64,000 nt of DNA from Aricia agestis (lineage: Eukaryota > Arthropoda > Insecta > Lepidoptera > Lycaenidae), in NCBI RefSeq assembly GCF_905147365.1, contig NC_056428.1:26876001-26940000 (forward strand), in the 5' to 3' direction. Of this stretch, positions 34,658 to 46,300 are shown piece by piece. How positions within the stretch are numbered: the first letter of the stretch is position 1; each line of letters starts with the position of its first letter. The translations under genes were made by a program, and so were the position numbers. Under the pieces are notes generated by a model. That model saw nothing but the letters and a program-made list of their open reading frames with translations. It was not told the origin of the DNA and did not search any database.

Positions 34658-34865
34658 ATGGATTTGGTCGAGACGGCTGTGGTCGTTGCAATCGCTATAA
34701 AAAACCGAAGAAAGCGTCGAAAAATAGAATATTGGGTGCATCCACTATGGAGCGATCGGCTGACTCTCGGGAAATTTTATACTAGTTTTATGAAATTGAG
34801 AGCATACCCAAAAAAAAATTTTAGTTACTTTAGAATGAGTGTCGAAAGTACTCTAGTATTATTTA
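34658..34865 (+). pseudogene. PIF/Harbinger transposase N-terminal remnant
   Basis: Translation from ATG 34658 gives MDLVETAVVVAIAI, then NRRKRRKIEYWVHPLWSDR, TLGKFYTSFMKLR and FSYFRMSVES. The basic patch, WVHP, and FxxYFRMS are typical of the first exon of Harbinger-type nucleases. The frame runs into the inserted G/C-run sequence, and no DDE domain follows, so the element cannot encode its own enzyme. Confidence 0.75.
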
Positions 34866-35117
34866 CCAGGCGCGGTCCGAAGGGGGGGGGGGGGGTCAGC
34901 CCCCCCCCCCCCCCCCCAAATCTAAGGTAAAATTTAAAAATCTCAAAATCTTGCTAAATAATAAAAGGAAATTTCTAGATTTCCCCTAACCACCACTTCG
35001 GCCGACCTTAGACAGCTGCTGTGAACCCAGAACCGTCCGAGGGCGCAGATAAAAAAAATAGTGAAGTGACTACTGAGTGCCCCTCCCCCAAAATTTCAGG
35101 CTGCGACCGCGCCTGGT
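34866..35117. mobile_element. GC-rich insert with ACCAGGCGCGGTC ends
   Basis: ACCAGGCGCGGTCC and its inverse GACCGCGCCTGGT bound a stretch with long G and C runs. TCTAGTATT occurs just outside both ends. A related end (TGCGACCGCGCCTG) is at about 2285. Confidence 0.6.
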
Positions 35118-35539
35118 ATTAACTCTAGTATTTTAGAAACTCATTGCTGCAAGTACACACAAACTCACGCAGCGGCGGTCGAGTGGCAACTGGCCGGTCG
35201 GCAACTTTTTTGTTGCCCGTGCGCGCACTTGCATAGAAACCAATAGGGAAGGAGACAGTTGCGACGCGGGCTCTGGGCAACGAAAAAGTTGTACAGAGTT
35301 GCGTCGCTACGTGCGCGCACTTTCATACTAGCTCCTAGACTTCTTCAAGAGACAAATAAATCGCCGAGCAACTAAGTTGCCCGTGCGCGCATACCCTTAC
35401 ACGGCCAGTCTGAGATCAGGTAAGAGACAAGAGTTGAAAAAAAATTATAGTCAATGTTTTTTTACAAAATATAGGTAGTAGTCCTAATGTCGTTGAAATT
35501 AAGGTCGAATTTCGACCATTGGGCGATATCTAGTCTTAT

Positions 35540-36420
35540 TAGTTCATGCACGTTATGCACAAACGGATTTACAAATTTGCCGCCAGTAGGCTATTCAATT
35601 TTAGCTGCCCCTATAACTGACCATTGAAATTCAATACGTTAGTTTAGTTCACAATCATATCCCACCGAAAACATTTTTTGAAAATTTTTGCTGAGACGAC
35701 CACACAAGAAACTTGTGCGGTAGCGAAACGGCGAAGACTTACATATTTACTTGTAAGTATGTAGAATTTGTTTAAGTTAGGGTCAGTAGAGTTAGGCCGT
35801 GTAGATTCAGAAGCTTGGCTCTACATGAGATCTCATATCTTTTTCTCAGGGTAAACCTCCAAAGTCCTCTCGGCAATATTTTACAAGAAATGTTTTTAGT
35901 TCAATTTTTTTATTTCTGTAAGATAAAAAATGGGGCTAAATTTGCCGCCCCACTAAATCTGCCGCCCTAGACTCCAGCCAGTAGGCTGGAGGCCAAGTAT
36001 AGCCTATTGGTAAATCCGCCACTGGTTGTGCACGTTACATTGAGACACTATTACTACTATACAATTTAAAATACTTTATCTATGGCACGTTAAGTCTTTT
36101 CTGATTCAGCAAAATTGAGGCCCGCCAGCGTGTGCTCACTAATAGTACAGTCGCTTATCGACTGTACCAATAGTCAGCCTTGCATCTTGGCCTCGATGTA
36201 CCAATATTTAATTCGTACTTATACACTGCAAAAATAAAAAACTTTGATAGTGCGATTTAGGATTATTATAGGGTAAGGGGGTAGATGCAATACAAAAAAA
36301 AATGTTTCGCTATTAATTTTTTATACTTATTTAGTAATTAGTAGGGCAATAATTGGACGCTGTTAAGCGTTAATAATATAAAATCCCACAAAAAATCATG
36401 ATAGCTGATGAGTCTGATGA
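35540..36420. other. Intergenic sequence, worn repeats
   Basis: A fragment reading GCCGCCCTAGACTCCAGCC to AAATCCGCCACTGG looks like an old element end. No gene found. Confidence 0.5.
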
Positions 36421-36430
36421 CAGCATTGAG

Positions 36431-37159
36431 CATTCTGAATGACTCGTTGAGATACTATAGACTGGAGAGAGCCTTATATCGGTGTATAAGCGTCAAAAGC
36501 GTGTAATGTTATGTCCTATTTACTAGGACATAACAAAGGAGTCGGTCTGCATATTTCATGTATTAAAAGTGTTAAATAAAGGTTTTTTTTAATGAAATAA
36601 GGGGGCAAACGAGCAAACGGGTCACCTGATGGAAGGCAACTTCCGTCGCCCATGGACACTCGCAGCATCAGAAGAGCTGCAGGTGCGTGCCGGCCTTTTA
36701 AGAGGATATAGGGTAATAGGGGAAGGTAGGACTGGAAAGGGAACGGAATAAGGGAGGGTAGGGAAGGGAATAGGGTAGGGGATTGGCCCTCCGGTAAACT
36801 CACTCACTCGGCGAAACACAGCGCAAGCGCTGTTTCACGCCGGTTTTCTGTGAGGACGTGGTATTTCTCCGGTCGGGCCAGCCCATTCGTGCCGAAGCAT
36901 GGCTCTCCCAAACGGTTTTTAGTAAACATTTAATGCTAGATATTGTTGAGTTTTGTGGTTCCGCCTACGAATAATAAACACTAAGGGAAAGTAACTCCGT
37001 CAAAAAACAGCTATCAAGCGTCTATCTAGCATGATCTAGCATTAAATGTTCACTAAAAACCTTTATCAACATTTTTATTACATGAAATATGCAGACCGAC
37101 TCCTTTGTTATGTCCTAGTAAGTAGGACATATAAGGCTTATACACCGTTATAAGGCTTC
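36431..37159. mobile_element. Long-terminal-inverted-repeat MITE split by a SINE-like copy
   Basis: The left arm (TTATATCGGTGTATAAGCG, ATGTCC..ACTAGGACATAACA, AAGGAGTCGGTCTGCATATT) is mirrored at 37040-37159. The 10-bp CAGCATTGAG stands at 36421-36430 and 37160-37169 and may be the target duplication. A half copy lies at about 39000-39215, where the arm runs directly into TTAATGCTAGATATTGTTGA without the SINE. Confidence 0.75.
36590..36910 (+). mobile_element. SINE-like repeat, longest copy
   Basis: It runs from AAATAAGGGGGCAAACGAGC through TCACCTGATGGAAGGCAACT to GAAGCATGGCTCTCCC. It shares its body with 1403-1660. Promoter boxes were not clear. Confidence 0.75.
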
Positions 37160-37172
37160 CAGCATTGAGGTA

Positions 37173-37757
37173 CCCATAGACATAATATAATCAGTATATA
37201 TTATGTCTATGGAGGTACCTATATACTATACCACAGTATAGCAATATTAGTCCCTACAGTAACGAAACGCCTTTGACGTCGCACGATGCCGCCACTGATG
37301 ACAGGTACCGAGCAGATATGCCAGGGTTGCCACGAAACGGAAAATAAAATAAAATATTGTGCTTGTAATGCAAACGTTATCATTTAATCTGTTTAATCAG
37401 CGTGTTATATTTACATATTTATTTATTTTATTTATTTTAAAAACTTTATGCAACTAAATATCTACCAGTCAACCTTTGGGCGATACAAGGACAAAGTTGT
37501 ATAAGTGCCAGTCGAGTTGAAAGAGAAAAAGACAGAAAAAAATAATAAATATATATTATACTTATAAAATATATATTGTATAATATTATACTATACATAT
37601 AATATACATATTATCACACATAAAATTATATATAAATAAAACCAATAACCATACGTAATATATTATTATATAATAACTATATTATAATAATATATAGTTG
37701 ATCAATGATGATGCTAAAAATATTATAAATATTAATTTATGCCATAAATTATGAAAA
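37173..37757. other. AT-rich intergenic sequence with small palindrome
   Basis: A hairpin CATAGACATAATATA / TATATTATGTCTATG lies at about 37173-37212; the rest is AT-rich, with TATATAT-like stretches around 37540-37720. No gene. Confidence 0.6.
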
Positions 37758-38298
37758 CTAAGAGTCTGCCAACTGTTTCAAGTAAAACTCACGTACCCTG
37801 CGCTTAAAAGTATCTCTGGTTTTTGACATCCTGATTTCCGGAGGAAGAGCGTTCCAGAGGAGAATAGCCTGGATATTAAAAGAAGAGTGGGCGGAACTTG
37901 ACTTGTAAGAAGGGCAACTTAAAAGCTGATTTGAAGTGGATCGGAGGTTTTTATCGTGCCTGCTGCAACGGTATTGAAAGTGAGGGGCGAGATATTCGGG
38001 AGTATGGGGATGATGCAGCAGTGAGTATAGCACACACAGTGCCTGCACAGAGCGGCGCTGACGTACTGGTAACCAGTGTAGCTTGGAGCGATAAGAAGAA
38101 ACATGGTCGTATTTTCGAAGGTTGAATATGAATCGGAGGCAATTATTAAACAGTCGGTCGAGTTAATCGAGTTTGTCGGCATTAAGATCTAAAAAGCACA
38201 CGTCACCATAGTTAATTATAGGAAAGATAAGGGACTGGACCAGCAAGGTCTTGACCGGAGTGGAAAGGAAATTTTTGAGCCGGTAGATGAATCGTACA
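37758..38298 (-). pseudogene. Non-LTR retrotransposon ORF2 C-terminal fragment
   Basis: The minus strand reads VKTLLVQSLIFPIINYGDVC, a stop codon near 38166, then LDRLFNNCLRFIFNLRK, LHWLPVRQRRSVQALCVLYS and, near the end, FNIQAILLWNALPPEIRMSK with TFKRRVREFYL. The YGDVC, LHWLPV and LWNALPxxIR motifs are typical of the region after the reverse transcriptase core in LINEs. An upstream stop near 38300 and the internal stop show it is a dead, 5'-truncated copy. It could not move itself. Confidence 0.85.
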
Positions 38299-39000
38299 TA
38301 TTATGTCGTACTGCCAGATATTTATGTGAAACTTTATTTTTAGATGATTTTAGTTCTCTATTTAAAAAATTAATTAACCCATCAAGCCCCATAAGCTCAC
38401 CGGTGAGCGAGACACAATAGAATAACAATAGATTTCCAAGGATCCACGAATCACGATCGAAGGATTAAAATAATGAAGACGCATTCGAAATTTCGAATAT
38501 ATAAAATATCCAATAATTAACCACACGTCAGGTGTAACAGAAGCACTTCAAAACTCTTATTACGTGCGCGGTAAGGGCGCGGTATGTTACACTTGATATG
38601 TGTACCTGGGTAGGTAGGTACTAATTAGTACATTCTTACAATCTCCTTGTTACATTTCTTACAACGTAAACAATAAAACAGAGATAAAAATACACGCCGC
38701 CAAGGCCAACACAATATTAGTGTAAACTGTGAGCCGATATTTATAAAAATTTAAATCCTTTTTGTTTTTTGAATCAGATTTACATCCGTACACTGAACAT
38801 TTATTATAATAACCCATTGTTTATAAGATAAGTTATCGTTTTACAACACAAAATTCGTAGACAACGCGCCAACGTCACCTCTATGGGCGCAGGTACACAA
38901 ACTCCGCGAGTTTGTGTACGCGGGCCCGCGCCGCCCGCTTCCTCGCGGGTACCCCTCCGTTGCTCTGCGCAAGTACATTCGTTTCAGTACTGTAGGGATA
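38299..39000. other. Intergenic sequence with CpG-rich patch before baboon
   Basis: AT-rich up to 38860; then about 120 bp of high GC (38870-38985) with a hairpin ACACAAACTC-CGC-GAGTTTGTGT. GTTTCAGTACTG at about 38981 resembles an arthropod initiator (TCAGT). It could be a promoter region for the receptor 1.2 kb downstream, or a GC-rich repeat. Confidence 0.35.
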
Positions 39001-39215
39001 TGTCATATTGCTATACTGTGACTATACACTGGAGAGAGTCTTATATCGGTGTATAAGCTTCAAAAGCGTGTAATGTTATGTCCTACTTACTAGGACATAA
39101 CAAAGGAGTCGGTCTGCATATTTCAAGTAATAAAAGTGTTAATAAAGGTTTTAAGTGAACATTTAATGCTAGATATTGTTGAGTTTTATGGTTCCGCTAA
39201 ATAATAAACCATAGG
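39001..39215 (+). mobile_element. Half copy of the 36431-37159 MITE
   Basis: It shares the ACTGGAGAGAGTCTTATATC, ACTAGGACATAACAAAGGAG and TTAATGCTAGATATTGTTGA blocks in the same order as the other copy. Confidence 0.75.
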
Positions 39216-39308
39216 ATTGGCCAAAGAATGCCTCAAACACGTGGATTTAACATTAAATACGTAAGTTTTGAACAACGTTTTTTGGGCTTTTTAACAGGGT
39301 ATTTTTGG

Positions 39309-39782
39309 AAGCTAAAAAGATAATTTATAAGTTTATAAACCTCTATTCGTGCTATATAAGGCATTAGTGCTAAAAATGTCACATCAATTAATAATTTGGC
39401 TTTAAAAATTGCATAGCTTCTTACGTGTGTTTACGGATTCTCATCACTTGAACTATAGTTAATCGATATCATGAACTAATTGACTTTCTTTCCTGTATCA
39501 TATTGTGCTTCGAAATAATCGACAAATAGAAATATTCAAGAAAATAATCGGTAAGCTAAAAAGTTAATTTATAACTTTATTAATCCTTTATTCGTGCTAT
39601 GCTAAAAATGTTAAATCAATTAATAATTTGGCTATAAAAATTGCATAGCTTTTTACGTGTGTTTACGGATTCTCATCACTTGAACTATAGTTAATTAATC
39701 GATATCATGAACTAATTGACTTTCTTTCCTGTTTCATAATGTGTTTCGAAATAATCGACAAATAGAAATATTCAAGAAAAAA
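39309..39782 (+). repeat. Tandem duplication, period about 244 bp, upstream of baboon
   Basis: GCTAAAAAG..AATTTATAA starts at 39311 and again at 39555; both units go on through AATTAATAATTTGGCT, TTACGTGTGTTTACGGATTC and GACTTTCTTTCCTGT to AATCGACAAATAGAAATATT. Differences are few. It ends about 430 bp before the receptor start codon. Confidence 0.9.
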
Positions 39783-40212
39783 AACGCATTCTACTTGTAA
39801 GTTGTATGAAAATAAGCACAAAATGGCCACGCGATGAGGGGCAGACTTCACCTATACTATAATACTTTATCTATGGTTTTGAATTTGAAGTTGCTTTAGG
39901 TGGAAAATGTTGTGAATAGTTGGCAACACTGTGTACTCTGTCTGTGAATGTGAAAATTGAAAAACTCTTGTTGCTCACGCCAAGTTTTTGTCTACCGGAT
40001 GAAACTAATTCCGATCTAAAGCATTAAATAGACTATTTACTATTGTGACAACTAGACGACTAGTGAATTCAATTTTCTCGAGCTGAAGAGAATAGGTATC
40101 TTTCGTTTATCCCCAGAAAAATGACGTATAATGCTCTCAAAATTATTCAATGGCTGAGACCCATGCTATTGGAGTGTCAATAACAAGTGCATAAACGTAT
40201 GGTACTAACAAT

Positions 40213-40318
40213 ATGGTTAAATTACTGTTTAGAAATGCGATTATGGACAACTTACATAAGAAGAAGTGGTTTATCCTATTTATATTAATCGTTTGTCGAA
40301 AATTGGACGTGGTCGAAG
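40213..40318 (+). CDS. babo: baboon exon 1: signal peptide
   Basis: Start ATG 40213, with in-frame stop TAA at 40192-40194 and no earlier ATG in between. It encodes [13 protein letters not shown], then [18 protein letters not shown]: a lysine patch followed by a hydrophobic core, a clear signal peptide. A second ATG 30 bases later would keep the same signal. It ends in phase 1 before GTAAGT. Confidence 0.85.
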
Positions 40319-43300
40319 GTAAGTGATTGAGTTTGCTTTGAATATATTGTATACCTAAATAGAACATCTTATAGAAACTGGCTTGCGAAGTTTATTATTA
40401 TAAGTTTTTGTGTGTGTTTATCAATAAATAATTTAGTATGTAAGTGCTCTGCAAAAGTGACCATAACAATATGTAAAAATGTCACTCAACTCAAATAATG
40501 AAACTCAATAATTTCTTGTAATTTTGTATCTTGTTTGTAATGTTGTAAGTATTTTTGAACAATAGATTTATTTATTTTCAAGTTACAAGCTAGCACATTT
40601 TGCATATAAAATAGAAAAATAACAACATTTTACAAGTAAAAAAAAATATACAAACTTAATGCTTGCAAATAAATTGGTGATGCACTATGATATTCTATTT
40701 AAAAAAAGGTAGATATCGCACTAGCGCATACAGCCTGATACGGCCAAACGAAGGTAAGTCCCTTCATTTGAATTAGTTGCATGTTGCCAGTGAGTAATTA
40801 ATTTTTATTTGGATATTTTCTAACATTATCGACAAATTATTTAATGCAAAAAAATAAACTAAAAAAGGATAGAAAATACAGACAACAACTGCAACGTGAT
40901 AAGGACAGATAATCGTGTGACAGAATAATCGCGCATGCGTGCCGATGTGCAACTCAAAATATACATATAGCAATCCTTTTCTATATCATTCGTAATGTAT
41001 TATCTGTCGCATTCATTGTTGTAATTTATAAATATACTAGAGGTAGGTATTTATATGTCGTACAGGAACAAATTCTGAGGACCGCTTCGTATGAGCATAC
41101 GCCATCTTTAATAAAACATCATTGGCGATGCAGCATAAAACTGGTAAAGAGAATGACCATAGAGAATTTGTATGTGCTTTGCAAATGTATTGCCCAAACC
41201 GGAAATTAATAATGGAAAGGAATCACTTGCCTTTAATATCACATTTTATGCACTACAAGATCAAATTGTATAAATTAGAGTCTATTGACTTGTGTGGAGA
41301 AATATGATAAAAATTTATATAATATAGGATAAGGTTTTTTATCAAATTCTCATGTCTGTAGTTTAATGAAATAAAACATTATGTAAAATATTATGTAATA
41401 ACAATATTATGTCGACTGATACAAAATATTGTATCAGTTACATTAAAGTAAATTTAATGTTCTTAATAATCACAAGACAATCAGACTCATGGAATGGTGA
41501 ATAGTACTCAGAATTAAGTTATAATATTTCTCAATTACATACAATTTCGAAGCCGGTTTTATCTTAAAATACTAATATTATGTACATAATAATATAATAG
41601 ATTTGTCTGGTCTGAACATCGAATACTTGAATTTTAGGCTTGAAATGCTATTGCAACAGTGACAGTCCGAGCTGTCCGAATTCAACATGTGAAACTGATG
41701 GCTACTGCTTGGCCTCCACAAATCTCGAGAATGGAGTTCAGAAACACACATACCAGTAAGTTTCAATATTCTCACTCATTAATTTTCTTTAGTATTGCAT
41801 TGAATAGATTACAGTCAGCATCAGTGAGCACTGAGCTTACAACAATACTATGATATTAGAACTTACCTTTTTATACATGTATAGCAAAGTGACATAATTA
41901 CTACTAATGCCCCCTTATTAGTGAGAATATTTACTCTACACTTACTCTAAATGCTGCTTGTTTGTTAAATTTCCTTTTATGGGTCATACAAAGAAAATTA
42001 CAAATTAGTGTAGCGTTAATTTCTTTATTCATAAGGGGTTTTAAGTTAAAATGTAAATATTACATTAATTGTAATTATTTTATTCATGTAACATTATATA
42101 AAATATTGTATCCTATTAGTTCTGATAAAGGATTTGTTATTGTGTTGTTTTGGTATCAACACAGTTTTAATGGTAGTCGTTATAATTAATTTAAAAACAA
42201 ACAAATTTACTAACGATAATTATTAATATTTAATAGTACTATAGATTATGTGACAAAAACAGTTTTATGATGCTGGCTGTATCCATTTCATAACTTATCT
42301 AATATCAATTATTGGCAAAAATTTTATGGGGTTGGTATATACTCAATTATATTTTTTTTTATAAAACCCACACTTCAAAATTTGTTTACAACACATCAAG
42401 TGTTAAAGGTACATATTTTGGATTAAAAAAAACAATTGGCAAAATATCAACACAATTCTAAATTATTTTTATCGGCTCATAAAGTTATTGATATTATAAT
42501 TGAATTCATTGACATATTGTGTAGAGAGGTGGCCTTAAGCTGTTTGAATGGCAAAGCCTTCCCTCCCGTGTATCCGTCAAAGTGCAGAGACACAAGAACA
42601 TATTGCTGTGACAGAGATTACTGTAACTCAGATGACACTTACCGAGAGAAATTCTCAAACATACTGCACGCCTCGTCCGTGGGTAAGATCATCATGCACA
42701 CTTGTGGGAGTGCGATACGTACATGCAAAGAGTTTGTTGAATGTACTCCTAGACTATGTCTTGCCATACCTACTATAAGTTTTGTGTTGAGATGCCAATT
42801 CTAACAAGTATGCTTCCATAGTGAATATGTACCTAATGAGACTCAGGATGATGAGATCTAGTTGTTTTGAATGATGTGCAGTTAACAAACACTATTTTCC
42901 GAGTGTGCATTGGTTTTGCTTAACTAAACATGATTGGTGATTCCGCGGTTCAGCTGCATCGACCAGAAATCACTGATACCGAAGGAGCACCCCTTCAGTT
43001 GCTCCACGACGCGAACTAGGAATGAGTCGGTGGTGATTGAGTGTTGTAAGGTTGACATGTGCAACCGGGGGCGCCGCCTGAAGATACCCACCAAGCCTCC
43101 AGGTAGGAGCGACGTAGCCGGATGTGCCGCTAACTAGCACAGTAGCTTGTCGCCACCGGCCTTACCCCTGCGGTGTTTGGCTCACCCTGCATGTTCTCTT
43201 TTTAGCTGTGATTTTCTTTTAACCCTACTTCTAAGACCGGCGTTGATCACCTATGGAACTAATTCGATTTTTGTGACGTAGATGTTGGCACCAGGAAACG

Positions 43301-46300
43301 ATATTCCCTCCCGGCGACAAACCGATTTGGTGTCGCGAATCGGAGGCGGCCGATATATTTTGCTGTGCTACGGACTTCTGTAACCGTGACTTCTTCCCAG
43401 GTACGGCGCTAGATTGTACCGTCGGGCCAAAACTGGGTAGCTTTGTATTGTGATGTCCACAGCATAATTTCTAGTATAATTGTTCTCGAAGGTCCATAAT
43501 GTGGTTTATCATTTAATGCATATACAGAAATGCATGAGAATGAAGTCGGAGTTACTTGGGACGTTTGACGATCAAAACAATTAAAAGTATTGTAAGTGAA
43601 GTACATTTTCATCAGTACCTTGTGCGCTTATGTGCTGTTCACATGTGGGAATTCATTACGCATTGTTAAATTATTGTACTCAATTCCTGAAATCTTGTCT
43701 AAAAATAGGGTACCTTTAGAAGAAGGAATTAACAGAGCAGAGAATAATCAGACCTGAAACGTTGGTAGGTTCATTTTATGTCTTGTGGAATGTCGAAAGT
43801 CATCGGTAAGACTTATCGTAAGTGATCATGTGCCGGTTTTAATGTTTTTTTGCATGGAGTTTGGTTCACTAATTCATAAGCATGGTATGAGTAGGCACTA
43901 AGCATTTTTGGTAATAATCCTATCATCCCATTAGAATATATTATCTCATTAGAATAAGTGCTACATTTGCGAGTTTTTTAACTATCATACAATAGGTAAT
44001 AGATTTAACTAGCAGGCTACATTCTTATTTGAAAGGGCTATTTAGTTAAATCTTCTTTTATTTAACAATTACATTGAATGTTGTAAATGGGTACTGTGCT
44101 ACTATTAAATCACAGGTATCTTTTATTTTAGGGCTTATAGAGCTTGCTCTAAATTGTATATAATATTATTGTTGTTACCAGTAAGCTTATACGGGTGGGT
44201 GGGTACTGGGTACAAGGTACATTGGGTAAATTATAATTGTCAGTCCTCGTCATAACAGCTTACATAATGTTTTACATTTGCATATTTTATACATAACAAA
44301 ATACATAATAAGTATTAATTTTCATTGTAAATGTTATTATTTACTTAAATACCTAAGTACATACATAGTTTTGATTACTTATATTTTTTATTTTTTACAA
44401 AATTTTGTAAACAAGTGTTTACTAGATTTCTTGGTTTAGACTGATTTGGTTGGTAATTGGTATAGAGTTGTAATATCTTGTAAGTTTAATGGCATTTTGG
44501 TATTGGTACACAGGAATATGCATGATATTGGCGTGTGCCACAATCAGGAAAAATTATATTATCAAAATAACGTTTTTAAGTTGTTCTTTAAATCTAAACC
44601 GCGTACGAACTGAATTTTTGCTGATTGTAAAACGTTTTATGCAATACATTTCGACACGTGCAATTGTTATCATAATAAATTCGTTATTATCAATCAAAAA
44701 CCAGTATGTATGCGACCATTACACTAGGCCATGATGGGCAATCATGGTCGTTGCTACTACTATTGGCCAATAAATAGTTGACCAAGCTTATTACATCGCG
44801 TATTTGTCCATCATGGCCCAAAACGCAGAGGCCGCATTATATTCATTTTTACAAGAGATTCTAACATATTTTTCAAAATAAAGAGTCGAGCCCGTCTGCT
44901 ACCGCGTGGCAAGTGATACCATGGATCATGGGATTGATTGTCCTCGGGATATGCGCGGCCATAAGTTTCTGGTGGGCCCGACGGTCTCCGAAGTTGATAA
45001 AGCGTGGCTCCCACTCGCTGTTCCCACCGGAGGACTCGTGCTGCGAGACCAGGCACCCCATGATCACTGCCACCATCAAGGACATGATTGAACTGACCAC
45101 CTCTGGATCTGGTTCAGGTAAATTACATTGCTATATTATTATCACACATGTTATAAGTTATAACACTATTACATTAAAGGCGAAAGTTTGTGAGTGTGTA
45201 ATATATTCATTACTTTTTAGGATAGTTTACTTATTTTCAGCAAAAGCACCATCCCTTTAATTTCGAGTCATCATACATAGGCTACTTTTATCCCGAAAAT
45301 ACAATGTTCTCGTGCGATATTGTAACTATTAGATTTTGGTTTATACATAAATTTATGTGAATGCCTATTAACTCCTATTAACAAGATTTATATGGTGCGC
45401 TCGAACGTTCTTGTTTGGATATGGATAGCGAAAGAGTTATTGTAAATATACCTATCCTGTTGTTCCAAGACAACGAATGAAAAAAAATCTGAGGAAATTT
45501 TGGGTCAATTTGTATATTCGTAAATTCTTCTTTTTCGTTTTTAGGGTTCCGTACCCAAAGGAATTTCGATGTCTGTCCGTCTGTCTGTCTCCAAGCTGTT
45601 ACTAACGAACTAATAGCTAGCTAGAGATTTGAAATTTTCACAGATTATGTATTTCTGTTGCCGCTATAACAACAAATACTAAAAACAAAATAAATTAAAT
45701 ATTTAACGTGATTTTTCAAACTTTTTTTGCTCGGTATCAATGATGACAACAGGTAGCCACCTGAAATGTTCACAATATACTCAGCTGGATTAATACTTTA
45801 ATAATTAATAATAAAATTTTAATAAAATTCATAATCAAATACAAAAAATACATTTTTTTACTATTTTGCTCTATAATGGTACTTAACAATTCGTGCGCGA
45901 GTCCAACTTGCACTTGGCCGACTTTTTTTAATCAGGCAATCGCAGTCGAAATTTTAAGCAAGAGCTTAATAATTTGCAAAAAAGAGTAGATTTATAACTT
46001 ATAAGCCTCATTTAAAGGAACGCATTTTTTGTTTGGAAGTTTCACTCAGATGAATTATAGCGTACCTTTGCACCGTTCGCGGCACCGTGCTGCGGCGCGG
46101 CGCGGCGGGCGCCGTGTTGTGTCACGGTGGCGGCGTCGTGTCGGAACACTGCGATGACGCCATACTGTTTAATGCGGACGCGGCCTAAGAGTTACTCATG
46201 AATAATGATTATGCAAATCTAAAATCAATTACAACATTTGGTTCAAATCGACATACCTACACGTTAATTTCTTGTTTGTCTTTTACTAAGTTCGGATCTC

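Larger units (their letters stand above)
34518..35396 (+). mobile_element. PIF/Harbinger-derived element with TTA duplication
   Basis: Inverted ends of about 50 bp (ATGCGCGCACGGGCAACTTA and GTTGCTCGGCGATTTATTTG at the left) are flanked by TTA at 34515-34517 and 35397-35399. It carries an N-terminal transposase remnant and was itself interrupted by a GC-rich insert at about 34866-35117. Confidence 0.85.
30925..35533 (+). mobile_element. Helitron-like element X, copy 3, hit by nested insertions
   Basis: It matches copy 1 from ACTTTGTAACCC..GGGGAAACGTAGGTG to the terminal hairpin and GGGCGATATCTAG|T. It is interrupted by 31467-33570 and by 33621-35396. Without them it would be close to the length of copy 1. 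Confidence 0.75.

Noticed and set aside
46070..46190. Extra baboon exon in the GC-rich patch
   Set aside because: The flanking exons already join in phase and supply the unbroken [10 protein letters not shown] box; an extra exon would disrupt it.
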